A DNA stretch of 46,059 bases from Candidatus Segatella mututuai (GCA_002439605.1 DJOI01000019.1:1-46059); one strand, 5' to 3'. Counted from the stretch's first letter, positions 1 to 8,957 are shown. The notes: generated by a model not told the origin, from the letters alone. Translations and numbers: made by a program.

Positions 1-1037
1 ACGAGTGTCTGAACGGCTGGGATACGGCTTGAACCACCAACCAAGATAACCTCGTCGATATCTGATGTAGAGAGCTTAGCGTCGCGGATAGCGTTCTGGC
101 ATGGTACCAAGCAAGCCTGAATCAAGTCGTGGGCCAACTGCTCGAACTGAGCACGTGTCAAAGTCTTAACCAAGTGCTTTGGCATACCGTCAACGGCTGT
201 GATGTAAGGCAAGTTGATCTCTGTAGAAGTAGAGCTTGACAACTCGATCTTAGCCTTCTCAGCAGCCTCCTTCAAGCGCTGCATAGCCATAGGATCCTTG
301 CGGAGATCTACGCCTTCATCGTTCTTGAAGCCATCAGCCAACCAGTTGATGATTACCTGATCGAAGTCATCACCACCGAGGTGTGTATCACCATTGGTAG
401 AAAGAACCTCGAATACGCCGCCACCGAACTCCAAGATAGAGATATCGAATGTACCACCACCAAGGTCGAATACGGCAATCTTCATATCCTTGTTAGCCTT
501 GTCAACACCGTAAGCCAAAGCTGCGGCTGTAGGCTCGTTCACGATACGCAGAACCTTCAAGCCTGCAATCTCACCAGCCTCCTTGGTAGCCTGACGCTGC
601 GAGTCAGAGAAATATGCTGGTACAGTGATGACTGCGTCTCTAACCTCCTGACCAAGATAATCCTCAGCGGTCTTCTTCATCTTCTGAAGAATCATGGCTG
701 AAATCTCCTGAGGAGTATATTTACGTCCTTCAATATCCACACGTGGATAGCCACCTTCGTTTACTACGGTGAAAGGAACACGCTCAGCCTCTTTCTGGCT
801 CTGTGCGTAAGTCTCACCCATGAAACGCTTGATGGAGTAAACTGTGTTCTTTGGGTTTGTGATGGCCTGACGCTTAGCAGGATCGCCAACCTTACGATCA
901 CCATCCTTTACAAAACCTACTACTGATGGAGTAGTACGCTTACCTTCGCTATTAGCGATTACAACTGGTTCATTACCTTCGAATACGGCAACACAACTGT
1001 TTGTTGTACCTAAGTCAATTCCAATTACTTTTCCCAT
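1..1037 (-). CDS. dnaK: Chaperone DnaK (Hsp70), N-terminal part; gene runs off the left edge
   Basis: Cytoplasmic ATP-dependent Hsp70 chaperone. Reading the minus strand from the ATG at 1037 gives 345 codons open to the window edge, about the first 55% of a protein of usually 630-640 residues, so the nucleotide-binding domain is nearly complete and the substrate-binding domain lies outside. Visible Hsp70 signatures are VIGIDLGTTNSCVAVF at the start, DAVITVPAYF near residue 140, the phosphate-binding DLGGGTFDIS near 190, and ILVGGSSRIPAVQ at the cut end. The start is fixed by the MGKVIGIDLGTT N-terminus. No dnaJ or grpE gene lies next to it here; the divergent neighbour is a cyclophilin, another folding factor. 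A sigma54-like promoter with TGTCA-type repeats lies upstream. The family assignment is certain. Confidence 0.97.
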   Translation of the reverse strand, partial: MGKVIGIDLGTTNSCVAVFEGNEPVVIANSEGKRTTPSVVGFVKDGDRKVGDPAKRQAITNPKNTVYSIKRFMGETYAQSQKEAERVPFTVVNEGGYPRVDIEGRKYTPQEISAMILQKMKKTAEDYLGQEVRDAVITVPAYFSDSQRQATKEAGEIAGLKVLRIVNEPTAAALAYGVDKANKDMKIAVFDLGGGTFDISILEFGGGVFEVLSTNGDTHLGGDDFDQVIINWLADGFKNDEGVDLRKDPMAMQRLKEAAEKAKIELSSSTSTEINLPYITAVDGMPKHLVKTLTRAQFEQLAHDLIQACLVPCQNAIRDAKLSTSDIDEVILVGGSSRIPAVQTL

Positions 1038-1164
1038 AATATATATATTTTTATTTTTATCGTTATTAATAATGTTATTTATCTCATGAATCATTGTTTT
1101 TTGAAATCTACCGAGGATATGCATCGTCGGGAACTTCATCACAACGTTCACGCTATCCTATATA

Positions 1165-1216
1165 ACAAAGCATGTGCCAAGGGAAAAGTGTCAGGTTGTG
1201 GCTGACAAGTTGACAG
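1165..1216 (-). promoter_or_regulatory. Candidate sigma54-type promoter and upstream repeats for dnaK
   Basis: On the minus strand TGGCAC (1179-1174), five bases, then TTGT (1168-1165) fits the -24/-12 layout TGGCAC-N5-TTGC except for the last base. Just upstream are TGTCAG and CTGACA as an inverted repeat (1189-1194 and 1202-1207, 7-nt gap) and a further TTGACAG at 1210-1216, a plausible activator site. The predicted start gives a leader of about 115 nt before dnaK. No standard TAnnTTTG box was found in this position. Assignment is inference from motif fit. Confidence 0.45.
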
Positions 1217-1253
1217 AAACGCATGCCACATCCACAATTTCTCTGCCATTTGC

Positions 1254-1284
1254 TTGGCATTGCCGATGATTATCCGTAAATTTG
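1254..1284 (+). promoter_or_regulatory. Bacteroidetes-type promoter upstream of the cyclophilin gene
   Basis: TAAATTTG at 1277-1284 matches TAnnTTTG, and TTG at 1254-1256 sits 20 nt upstream as a -33 element. Transcription would begin near 1291, leaving a leader of about 210 nt before the ATG at 1502. The leader holds short ORFs at 1316-1395 and an 11-bp inverted repeat (TTAAGTGTTAA at 1394-1404, TTAACACTTAA at 1458-1468). Confidence 0.5.
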
Positions 1285-1315
1285 CACTCAAATCAATAAC
1301 ACCTACAATTATTTA

Positions 1316-1387
1316 ATGGGAAGAAACACAAAGCGGAGAACAAACCGACTGGCAGAAAGCCATGAAAGAATGGGACGAACATTATAA
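1316..1387 (+). other. Short ORF or coding relic in the cyclophilin leader
   Basis: An ATG at 1316, some 25 nt after the predicted transcript start, opens a 23-codon basic ORF ending TAA at 1385-1387. The +1 frame reads WQKAMKEWDEHYKNN and stops at 1395; it looks more protein-like but has TAA directly before it and no proper start. This could be a leader peptide, an upstream regulatory ORF, or the decayed tail of a lost gene. I cannot tell which. The rest of 1388-1501 holds the inverted repeat and AACACTC-type simple repeats. Confidence 0.2.
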
Positions 1388-1501
1388 AAATAATTAAGTG
1401 TTAAATGACAAATTGCCTACGGACAATTAGCAGGATCCACAAAGGCGCAAGCCCAACTTAACACTTAACACTCAACACTCAACATTTTAAAGTGAAAAGA
1501 T

Positions 1502-2248
1502 ATGGCAAAAGTAATTATCAAGACTACAGAGGGCGACATCACGGTTCGCCTTTACGATGATACTCCTCAGCATCGTGACAACTTCATCAAGTTGGCGAAA
1601 GAGGGGTATTTCGATGGCACTCTTTTCCACCGTGTCATCAAAGACTTCATGATTCAAGGGGGCGACCCTGACAGCAAGGGGGCTCCCAAGGGCAAGATGC
1701 TGGGAACGGGTGGTCCCGACTACACCATTCCTGCAGAATTCGTTTATCCACAACTTTTCCACAAACGAGGAGCATTGTGCGCAGCTCGCTTGGGCGATGA
1801 GGTAAACCCTAACCGAGAGAGTAGCGGCAGCCAGTTCTATATTGTCTGGGGCAAGACTTACAATCCTAACGAGCTCAAACAGATGGAGAAACAGATGGGC
1901 ATGCAGATGGAACAGACCGTTTTCAACAAACTCGCCAGGGAGCACCATGACGAAATCATGAACTTCCGTCGCAATCGTGACCGCCAGGGCTTGACGAATC
2001 TTCAAGACCAACTCATCGACGAGACCAAGAAACGCTGCAAGGGTCAAGGCTATCCTAAGTTCACCGACGAACAAGTAAAGGCATACACAGAAGTAGGCGG
2101 CACTCCTTTCCTCGACAACCAGTACACAGTATTCGGCGAAGTTGAAGACGGACTTGATGTGGTGGAAAAAATTCAAAACTGCGAGACGCTTCGTGGTGAC
2201 CGCCCCAAGGAAGATGTATCCATGACCATCGAGGTCATCGAAGGCTAA
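1502..2248 (+). CDS. Cyclophilin-type peptidyl-prolyl cis-trans isomerase
   Basis: Catalyses cis-trans isomerisation at proline bonds. No signal peptide is seen, so it is probably cytoplasmic. The cyclophilin core is clear: KTTEGDITVRLYDDTPQHRDNF at the start, FHRVIKDFMIQGGD (about residues 42-55, with the catalytic Arg in FHRV), GSQFYIVWG (about 109-117) and YTVFGEVEDGLDVVEKI near the end. At 248 residues it is longer than a minimal bacterial cyclophilin of about 165. The extra length is a charged helical insert at about residues 120-200, between the GSQFYI strand and the VFGEV strand, a layout I have seen in Bacteroidales homologues. The start follows AAAGTGAAAAGAT. DUF4861 follows 58 nt later on the same strand and may share the transcript. 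Confidence 0.93.
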   Translation: MAKVIIKTTEGDITVRLYDDTPQHRDNFIKLAKEGYFDGTLFHRVIKDFMIQGGDPDSKGAPKGKMLGTGGPDYTIPAEFVYPQLFHKRGALCAARLGDEVNPNRESSGSQFYIVWGKTYNPNELKQMEKQMGMQMEQTVFNKLAREHHDEIMNFRRNRDRQGLTNLQDQLIDETKKRCKGQGYPKFTDEQVKAYTEVGGTPFLDNQYTVFGEVEDGLDVVEKIQNCETLRGDRPKEDVSMTIEVIEG

Positions 2249-2306
2249 AGCACTTCGTAGCGACGACTATTCATTTTACACATAAATAAAATAAAACAAA
2301 TCAAGC

Positions 2307-3620
2307 ATGATGACTAAAAACAAATTCAAGAAGTGCATCTTTGTGCTCTTCGCCGTTGCTTCCTCTAACTACAGCTACGCTCAACAAGCTACCGTGCTGG
2401 TCAGCAATCCCACCCACGACCAGCGTCAGGAATTAGTGGAAATCAACATGACCGAAGTGGCTTTCCGTTTGAAAGCCACTCCCAAACAAGGAGAAGCTTA
2501 CATCGTCAAGAACAAACGTGGGCAACAGATAGGCTCACAAGTCACTTACAATGGCAAACTTCTCATTGACGCCAGCGTCCGCCCACACGGATCTTCCACC
2601 TATTATATAAGTATAGGAAAGCCTCAGCCACAAAAGGTATGGGCTACAGGTGCCTACTACAAGATACGCAAGGACGACATCGCCTGGGAGAACGACCGCT
2701 GTGCCTATCGTGTCTATGGTCCTGCCTTACAACGCACCGGCGAGCGTTCCTTTGGCACTGACATTTGGGCAAAGAACACTCCCGACACGGTGGTTTACGA
2801 TAGATATTTCAAGGATATGAACGGCAATATTCTCGGTGCCCAAATTGATGCTAAAGCAAAGGCTTTGGAAAAGCAAGCCAAGGGAGAGAAGAATCCGACG
2901 AAGGCTACCAAGCTATCAGAGCAAGCCAAGGCATTACGAGCACAATCACATGAAGTGGATGTCACCACATCCTTCCATCTCGACCATGGCAATGGACTTG
3001 ACCCTTATCGTGTAGGAGCCACACTCGGCCTTGGTGCCCCAGGCTTGATGGTCGGCAAGGAATTGATCATGCCGTACTGCTACAAGACTTACAAGATTCT
3101 TGACAATGGCCCATTACGCTTCACCGTAGAACTGACTTACAACCCATCTGCCGTAGGCGACCAAAAGAATGTGGTGGAGCACCGCATCATCTCACTTGAC
3201 AAAGGGAGCAACTTCAACAAGATGACCGTTTGGTATGAAGGTCTCACCCACCCTACCGACTTCGTTACTGGCGTTCCTATCCACGAGGAGGACACCGAGA
3301 CCAAAACCCTTGCCAAGGATTACGTGAGCTATGCCGACCCTACCGACAATCTTGAAGTCAACAACAGCCAAGTTTACGTGGGTGTGCTTTTCCCTAACGG
3401 CATCGACGAAACTTACTATCAACTTTTCGACCAAAAGCACGATGGAGCGACAGGTCATATACTCGGTCTCCACAGAGCCTTGAAGAGTGGAGAGAAGTTC
3501 AGCTACTATTTCGGATCCGCTTGGAGTAAATACGATGTAAGAAGCTACGCCGAATGGCAACTCCGCATCAAGGGTTTCATGGATGCACTAAAGGCTCCCC
3601 TTCAGGTCAACATCCAATAG
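2307..3620 (+). CDS. DUF4861-family secreted protein
   Basis: A 437-residue protein with a Sec signal peptide (basic MMTKNKFKK, hydrophobic stretch, likely cut after SYAQ near residue 26). The body matches what I know of DUF4861: a WATGAYYKIRKDDIAWEND stretch near 113-131, RTGERSFGTDIWAK near 143-156, LDHGNGLDPYRVGATLGLG near 225-243 and a Trp/Tyr-rich C-terminus. Members occur in Bacteroidetes, often beside polysaccharide-degrading enzymes, and two GH3 genes follow here, which suggests a role with glycans; no reaction is established to my knowledge. An internal Lys/Ala-rich segment at about 181-212 looks like a helical insert. The ATG at 2307 and the next codon are both Met, so either may be used. 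Confidence 0.75.
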   Translation: MMTKNKFKKCIFVLFAVASSNYSYAQQATVLVSNPTHDQRQELVEINMTEVAFRLKATPKQGEAYIVKNKRGQQIGSQVTYNGKLLIDASVRPHGSSTYYISIGKPQPQKVWATGAYYKIRKDDIAWENDRCAYRVYGPALQRTGERSFGTDIWAKNTPDTVVYDRYFKDMNGNILGAQIDAKAKALEKQAKGEKNPTKATKLSEQAKALRAQSHEVDVTTSFHLDHGNGLDPYRVGATLGLGAPGLMVGKELIMPYCYKTYKILDNGPLRFTVELTYNPSAVGDQKNVVEHRIISLDKGSNFNKMTVWYEGLTHPTDFVTGVPIHEEDTETKTLAKDYVSYADPTDNLEVNNSQVYVGVLFPNGIDETYYQLFDQKHDGATGHILGLHRALKSGEKFSYYFGSAWSKYDVRSYAEWQLRIKGFMDALKAPLQVNIQ

Positions 3621-3645
3621 AATGACAAAAATATCAATAAAGTCC

Positions 3646-3687
3646 AAACTACTCCGAGTCACTTTATTAGTAGGCTCGGAGCAGTTT
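3646..3687 (+). terminator. Hairpin after the DUF4861 gene
   Basis: Arms AAACTACTCCGAG (3646-3658) and CTCGGAGCAGTTT (3675-3687) pair over 13 bp with one mismatch, 26 bases after the stop. It lacks a clean T-run (GAAAAATG follows), so it may also protect the 3' end. Confidence 0.5.
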
Positions 3688-3724
3688 GAAAAATGTCCTC
3701 GCCCCCCTCTTTTACCTTGTCAAA

Positions 3725-3874
3725 TTAAAGCACCACCTTTTTCTTACCAATAATATATATTCCATCCTTGCATGACGGATTATTTTTGGCATTGCCTACC
3801 TTCCGACCATTCAAGTCGTAGACGGTTGTCGATGCCGAGGTTTCTTGCTCGATATCCTTGATGCCTAATAGCAA
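3725..3874 (-). pseudogene. Orphan C-terminal T9SS-type tail (gene relic)
   Basis: Read on the minus strand, an open frame between stops at 3875-3877 and 3725-3727 encodes about 49 residues including TTVYDLNGRKVGNAK and ending GIYIIGKKKVVL. This is the Bacteroidales C-terminal sorting-tail pattern (V-Y-D-L-x-G-R-K-V then K/D-G-I-Y-I-I-x-G-K-K). It has no start codon or upstream domain, so it looks like the last exon-like scrap of a deleted secreted-protein gene. The intact T9SS proteins at 23796-32454 have similar ends. Confidence 0.6.
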
Positions 3875-3877
3875 TTA

Positions 3878-4166
3878 GGGGATATCATGCTCTTCACTTT
3901 CAGTTCTATATCCCTTTCTATCAGCTTTTTCGTCTTCTTTGGAAACGTTATTAAAAGTGGATGTTCTCTCCCTCACCATCACCTCACTTTTAGCCTATTC
4001 TCACCACAAAGCAAACAAAAATTCCCTCCACCAGCTCACCACCCACCACTTTTAGCACCACTACACATCCAGTTAAAACACTACATATCAACGGTTTGTC
4101 TATTTGAGCATCATACATTCGTCCACTATTTCACCAAGAACACTTCGGTGGATACATATTTTTATA
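3878..4166 (+). other. Non-coding stretch before the GH3 genes
   Basis: No convincing gene. A 100-codon open frame at 3887-4189 has low-complexity content (Phe/Ser-rich, then His/Pro-rich) and no recognisable domain. A degenerate direct repeat is visible: CTCACCATCACCTCACTTTT at 3972-3991 and CTCACCACCCACCACTTTT at 4035-4053. Confidence 0.4.
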
Positions 4167-4174
4167 TAACTTTG
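4167..4174 (+). promoter_or_regulatory. -7 promoter box for the GH3 operon
   Basis: TAACTTTG fits TAnnTTTG and lies 41 nt before the ATG at 4216. I see no good TTTG about 20 nt upstream, so the -33 element is weak. Confidence 0.5.
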
Positions 4175-4215
4175 CAGTATGAATATTAACAACAAAAAAC
4201 AATGATTAAAAGCCT

Positions 4216-6471
4216 ATGAAACATTTGATTTTATCTTGTGTTCTGTCATTGGCTGCAGTGACCACGACACAAGCACAACAGCAGTTGCCAATCTATCTCG
4301 ACAATACCAAGTCGGTGGAACAGCGCATTGATGACGCCCTCTCTCGCATGACCTTGCAGGAAAAGGTTCGCATCATCCATGCACAGAGTAAATTCTCCTC
4401 AGCAGGTGTTCCTCGCCTGGGATTTCCTGACTTCTGGACCGACGACGGTCCTCACGGCGTTCGCCCAGACGTACTTTGGGATGAATGGGAACAGGCAGGG
4501 CAGACCAACGATTCTTGTGTAGCATTCCCTGCCCTCACCTGCCTTGCCGCCACTTGGAATCCTCAGATGTCTCGCTACTATGGCGAGGCTCTCGGCGAAG
4601 AAGCCCTCTATCGTGGCAAGGACATGATTCTCGGCCCTGGCGTCAACATCTACCGCACTCCGCTCAATGGCCGTAACTTCGAGTACATGGGCGAGGATCC
4701 ATATCTCGCTTCCATCATGGTGGTGCCTTACATCCAAGGACTCCAGTCCAAGGGTGTATCAGCTTGTGTGAAGCACTACTGCCTCAACAACGACGAGGAA
4801 TATCGCCATCAAGTGAATGTCATCGTGAGCGACCGTGCCCTTCACGAGATTTATCTCCCAGCCTTCAAGGCTGCCGTCGAAAAAGGCAAGACATGGGCTA
4901 TCATGGGCGCGTACAATCTATATAAAGACCAGCACAACTGCCATAACCAGTATACACTCAACAAGATTCTGAAGGGTGACTGGAAGTTTGATGGCGTCGT
5001 GGTGAGCGACTGGGGCGGTGCGCACGACACAGACCAAGCTGTCAAGAATGGTCTCGACATGGAGTTCGGCTCCTGGACAAACGGCCTCAGCTGGGGTGCC
5101 AGCAACGCCTACGACAACTACTATCTTGCCATGCCCTATATAAAAGGTATACAGGAGGGCAAGTACTCCACCAAGGAATTGGACGATAAGGTACGTCGCG
5201 TGCTCCGCCTCTTCTATCGCACCACGATGAGCCCCAATCGCCCTCATGGTTTTCTTTGCTCTGAATCGCACTATTCGACAGCCAAGCAGATAGCTGAGGA
5301 AGGCATTGTATTGTTGCAGAACAAGAACAAGGTGCTCCCTATCAACACTCAGAAGGCGAAGCGTGTGCTTGTCGTGGGCGAGAACGCCATCAAAATGATG
5401 ACCGTGGGTGGAGGAAGTTCCTCGCTCAAGGTGCAAAAGGAGATCTCTCCACTCGACGGTTTGAAGGCTCGCTTGGGCAAGCAAGGCATCGATGTGGAAT
5501 ATGCTCGTGGATATGTGGGCGATGTCACAGGTAGCTACAACGGTGTGACCACGGGTCAGGATCTAAAGGACGAGCGCAGCGAGGCTGAGTTGATTGCCGA
5601 GGCTGTCAAAAAGGCCAAGGAAGCAGACTATGTCATCATGTTTGGTGGCCTCAACAAGAGCGACTATCAGGATTGCGAAGGTCACGACCGCAAGCAGTAC
5701 GAATTGCCTTACAACCAAGACAAGGTGATAGAGGCACTGGCAAAGGCCAACAAGAACTTCGTGTATGTCAACATATCAGGCAATGCCGTTGCCATGCCTT
5801 GGAAAGTCAAGGTGCCAGCCATCATACAAGGATGGTTCATCGGGTCGGAGGCTGGCGAGGCTTTGGCATCCGTGCTCACAGGCGATGCCAACCCGAGCGG
5901 CAAGTTGCCATTCACATGGGTCAATTCCCTTCAGGAAGTTGGTGCACATGCCTTAGGCACTTATCCAGGCACATGGCGCAAAGCTGGTGGTGCACAGACC
6001 AAGGGCAACATCATCGACGAGGAATACAAGGAAGGCATCTATGTAGGTTATCGTTGGGCGGACAAGATGAAGGCTCATCCGCTCTTCGCCTTCGGCCATG
6101 GCTTGAGCTACACACAGTTTGCCATCAGTAACCTCCGTGCCGACAAGACATCCATGGATGCCAACGGCAACATCACCTTCACTGTCACGGTCAAGAACAC
6201 AGGCAAGCGTGCTGGCTCAGAGACCGTCCAACTCTATGTACACGATGCCAAGGCTTCCATCGACCGTCCTTACAAGGAGTTGAAGGGATTCCAGAAGGTA
6301 TCTCTCCAACCTGGCGAGAGCAAGGATGTTTCCATCACCATCGACAAATCAGCCCTCAGCTTCTACGACGAGGCTACATCAGCTTGGAAGGCAGAGGCTG
6401 GTCTGTTTGAGGCATTGGTGGGCAACGCTTCCGACAACCTGAAGCTCAAGAAAGCTTTTGAGTTGAAATAA
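4216..6471 (+). CDS. Secreted glycoside hydrolase family 3 (beta-glucosidase/beta-xylosidase type)
   Basis: Retaining exo-glycosidase releasing terminal beta-linked sugars; probably periplasmic or surface, given the signal peptide (MKHLILSCVLSLAAVTTTQA, cut near residue 20). 751 residues, a usual length for three-domain GH3. The (beta/alpha)8 domain covers about 30-340, with substrate-binding WTDDGPHGVR near 74-83, KHY at 186-188, and the nucleophile Asp265 in VVSDWGG. The alpha/beta sandwich domain (about 355-590) carries the likely acid/base Glu488 in DCEGHDRKQYELP. A fibronectin III-like domain follows (about 640-751, LYVHDAKASIDRPYKELKGF). Substrate cannot be read from sequence; the absence of local SusCD genes gives no hint. 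The second GH3 gene starts 40 nt downstream, so they probably share a transcript. Confidence 0.95.
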   Translation: MKHLILSCVLSLAAVTTTQAQQQLPIYLDNTKSVEQRIDDALSRMTLQEKVRIIHAQSKFSSAGVPRLGFPDFWTDDGPHGVRPDVLWDEWEQAGQTNDSCVAFPALTCLAATWNPQMSRYYGEALGEEALYRGKDMILGPGVNIYRTPLNGRNFEYMGEDPYLASIMVVPYIQGLQSKGVSACVKHYCLNNDEEYRHQVNVIVSDRALHEIYLPAFKAAVEKGKTWAIMGAYNLYKDQHNCHNQYTLNKILKGDWKFDGVVVSDWGGAHDTDQAVKNGLDMEFGSWTNGLSWGASNAYDNYYLAMPYIKGIQEGKYSTKELDDKVRRVLRLFYRTTMSPNRPHGFLCSESHYSTAKQIAEEGIVLLQNKNKVLPINTQKAKRVLVVGENAIKMMTVGGGSSSLKVQKEISPLDGLKARLGKQGIDVEYARGYVGDVTGSYNGVTTGQDLKDERSEAELIAEAVKKAKEADYVIMFGGLNKSDYQDCEGHDRKQYELPYNQDKVIEALAKANKNFVYVNISGNAVAMPWKVKVPAIIQGWFIGSEAGEALASVLTGDANPSGKLPFTWVNSLQEVGAHALGTYPGTWRKAGGAQTKGNIIDEEYKEGIYVGYRWADKMKAHPLFAFGHGLSYTQFAISNLRADKTSMDANGNITFTVTVKNTGKRAGSETVQLYVHDAKASIDRPYKELKGFQKVSLQPGESKDVSITIDKSALSFYDEATSAWKAEAGLFEALVGNASDNLKLKKAFELK

Positions 6472-6511
6472 GCAACAGCCATAACACGACTTTAACTCTA
6501 TTATCCAAAAT

Positions 6512-8894
6512 ATGAGAAAAGAAATATTATTATCATCACTCATCCTGTTGGGGGCTACGATGCCCTCAACAGGATTTGCTGCTTCCAAGGTGAAACTGAA
6601 GAAAGCCAAGACCGCAGCCACTGCAGGCAAGCTCATGGCGATGGAGCCATTCATAGACAACCTCATGAGCCGCATGACGCTCCAGGAGAAAATCGGGCAG
6701 CTCAACCTCATGGTGGCTGGCGACATCACCACGGGCGGTGCCATGGGCACCCAGGTGGGCGGCGACATCGCAGCCGGCAAAATGGGTGGCGTGTTCAACA
6801 TCAAGGGCTTTGACAAGATTAAAGCTCTCCAGGACATCGCCATCAAGAAGAGTCGTCTCGGCATTCCATTGCTCGTTGGCATGGATGTCATCCACGGTTA
6901 CGAGACCATCTTCCCCATCCCACTTGCCCTCTCTTGCTCTTGGGACACCGAAGCGATGAAAAAGGTGGGTGAGATTTCTGCCAAGGAGGCAAGTGCCGAT
7001 GGCATCAACTGGACTTTCTCTCCTATGGTCGATGTCTCCCTCGACGCTCGTTGGGGACGCATCAGCGAGAGCAATGGCGAAGACCCATACCTCAGCGGTG
7101 TGATGGGGGCGGCCATGACTCGTGGCTACCAATACTTCGACCTCAACCATGAGTTCATCGTACCCAAGAACCATATCATGGCTTGCCTCAAGCACTTCGC
7201 TCTCTATGGCGCCGTAGAGGGTGGCAAGGAATATAACACCACCGACATGAGCAAGGTACGCATGTTCAACCAATACCTCCCTCCTTATAAGGCTGTGGTG
7301 GAGGCTGGCGTAGGCAGCGTGATGTCATCGTTCAACCTCATCGACTATGTCCCTGCCACGGCAAGTCACTTCATGATGACCGACGTGCTGAGAAATCAGT
7401 GGAAGTTCAAGGGATTCGTTGTCACCGACTATGGGTCGATAGGCGAAATCCTACAGCACGGCACTGCCAAGGACCTCAAGGAGGCTTCCGAGCAGTCCAT
7501 CAACGCTGGTACCGACATGGACATGTGCTCGCAAGGCTTCGTACGTAATCTGGCACAAAGCGTCAAGGAAGGCAAGGTGAGCGAGGCTACCATCAACACC
7601 GCCTGCCGCCGCATCTTAGAAGCCAAATACAAGTTAGGACTTTTCAGCAATCCTTACAGATATTGCGACAGCAAGCGACAGCAAGCGACAGAAGACTGAG
7701 ATTTTCACTGCCGAGAACCGCAAGGCGGCTCGTGACATAGCCGCAGAGACTTTCGTGCTCTTGAAGAACGACAGCCATCTGCTCCCCTTGAAAAAGGAAG
7801 GTAAGATAGCGCTCATCGGCCCACTTGCCAACACCCGCAACAACATGAGCGGAACATGGAGCGTAGCTGCCACACCCGACCGTTATCGTTCTCTCAAGGA
7901 AAGCATGGAGAAGGCCCTCGCTGGTAAGGCTACCTTGCTCTATGCACAAGGCTGCAACGTGGTATACGACGAGCAAGAACAAAAAGACGGAGAGTTTGGC
8001 AAGAGCATACCACGCGGCGACGATGCCAAGATGAAGGCAGAGGCTCTGGAAATAGCCCGACAAGCGGATGTCATCATTTGCGCCATGGGCGAGACCGCAG
8101 ACATGAGTGGCGAATGCGCCAGCCGCACCGATCTCAGAATGCCCGACACACAGCGTGACTTGCTCGAAAAGTTGGCTAAGCTCGGCAAACCCATCGTGCT
8201 TCTCAACTTCTCGGGGCGCCCTACCGTCCTCACGTGGGAGAAAGCCAACATCCCCGCCATCATGAACGTATGGTTTGGCGGCTCGGAGGCTGGCGACGCA
8301 ATCTGTGATGTGGTGTTTGGCGACAAAGTGCCAAGTGGCAAGCTGACCACCTCTCTTCCTAAGGCAACAGGCCAGGAACCTCTCTACTACAACCATCAAA
8401 ACACAGGCCGCCCCGTACCTGACGACAACCCACGTTTCGCCAAGTATGCCAGCAACTATCTCGACGTGCGCAACGGTGCCCTCTATCCATTCGGATTCGG
8501 TTTGAGCTACACCACCTTTGAGTATGGAGACTTAAGACTCAGTACCAACAAGACCCATATCGCTGACGCTGAAAGCGAGGCTTGGGACGGCAACGCAGAC
8601 ATCACAGCCACCATCAATGTCAAGAACACTGGCAACCGAGATGCCGACGAGATCGTGCAACTGTATATCCACGACAAGGTGGCAAGCATCTCACGCCCTG
8701 TCAAGGAATTGAAAGGCTTTCAGCGCATCCACCTCGCTGCAGGCGAGAGCAAGGAAGTAAGCTTCAAGATTACTCCTGAGATGTTGAAGTTCTATAATGC
8801 CGATTTGAAATATATCATAGAGCCTGGAGACTTCGATATCATGGCGGGTCCCAACAGCAAGGATACAAAGAATGCCATGTTCATCGTGGAATAG
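6512..8894 (+). pseudogene. GH3 beta-glucosidase (BglX-like), split by a 10-bp tandem duplication
   Basis: Starts MRKEILLSSLILLGATMPS with a signal peptide to about residue 23, then the (beta/alpha)8 domain: MTLQEKIGQLNLM near 55, KHFALYG at 227-233, nucleophile Asp306 in FVVTDYGS. The frame stops at 7697-7699 after 395 codons. The rest of the enzyme is open in another frame to 8894: sandwich domain with GECASRTDLRMPD, whose Glu is the expected acid/base, and a C-terminal Fn3-like domain (LYIHDKVASISRPVKEL). At the break the unit GCAAGCGACA occurs twice (7671-7690). Removing one unit restores one frame of 790 residues reading YCDSKRQKTEIFTAENRKAA, as expected for the family. As sequenced the first product lacks the acid/base and should be inactive. 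It is a recent pseudogene, a slippage-switched gene, or a sequencing/assembly error. Confidence 0.88.
7665..7691 (+). repeat. 10-bp tandem repeat (2.7 copies) inside the GH3 gene
   Basis: GCGACA, then GCAAGCGACA at 7671-7680 and 7681-7690, then G. The copies are identical. One copy more or less shifts the frame by one base, so copy number decides whether a full enzyme is made. Confidence 0.9.
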
Positions 8895-8911
8895 TCCACA
8901 ATCTAATATGG

Positions 8912-8957
8912 ATTAGCGACCAAGGCTCGCCCCTATTAGCGACCAAGGCTCATCCCT
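8912..8957 (+). repeat. 23-bp tandem duplication of a terminator arm
   Basis: ATTAGCGACCAAGGCTC followed by GCCCCT (8912-8934) is repeated with two changes at 8935-8957. The second copy forms the left arm of the terminator at 8942-8976; the first could pair less well with the same right arm. Confidence 0.7.

Noticed and set aside
3887..4189. A 100-codon ORF before the GH3 genes
   Set aside because: Low-complexity translation, no promoter for it, and it overlaps the GH3 promoter.
7690..7760. Programmed ribosomal frameshifting in the GH3 gene
   Set aside because: No slippery heptamer or downstream structure was seen, and a simple 10-bp duplication explains the break fully.
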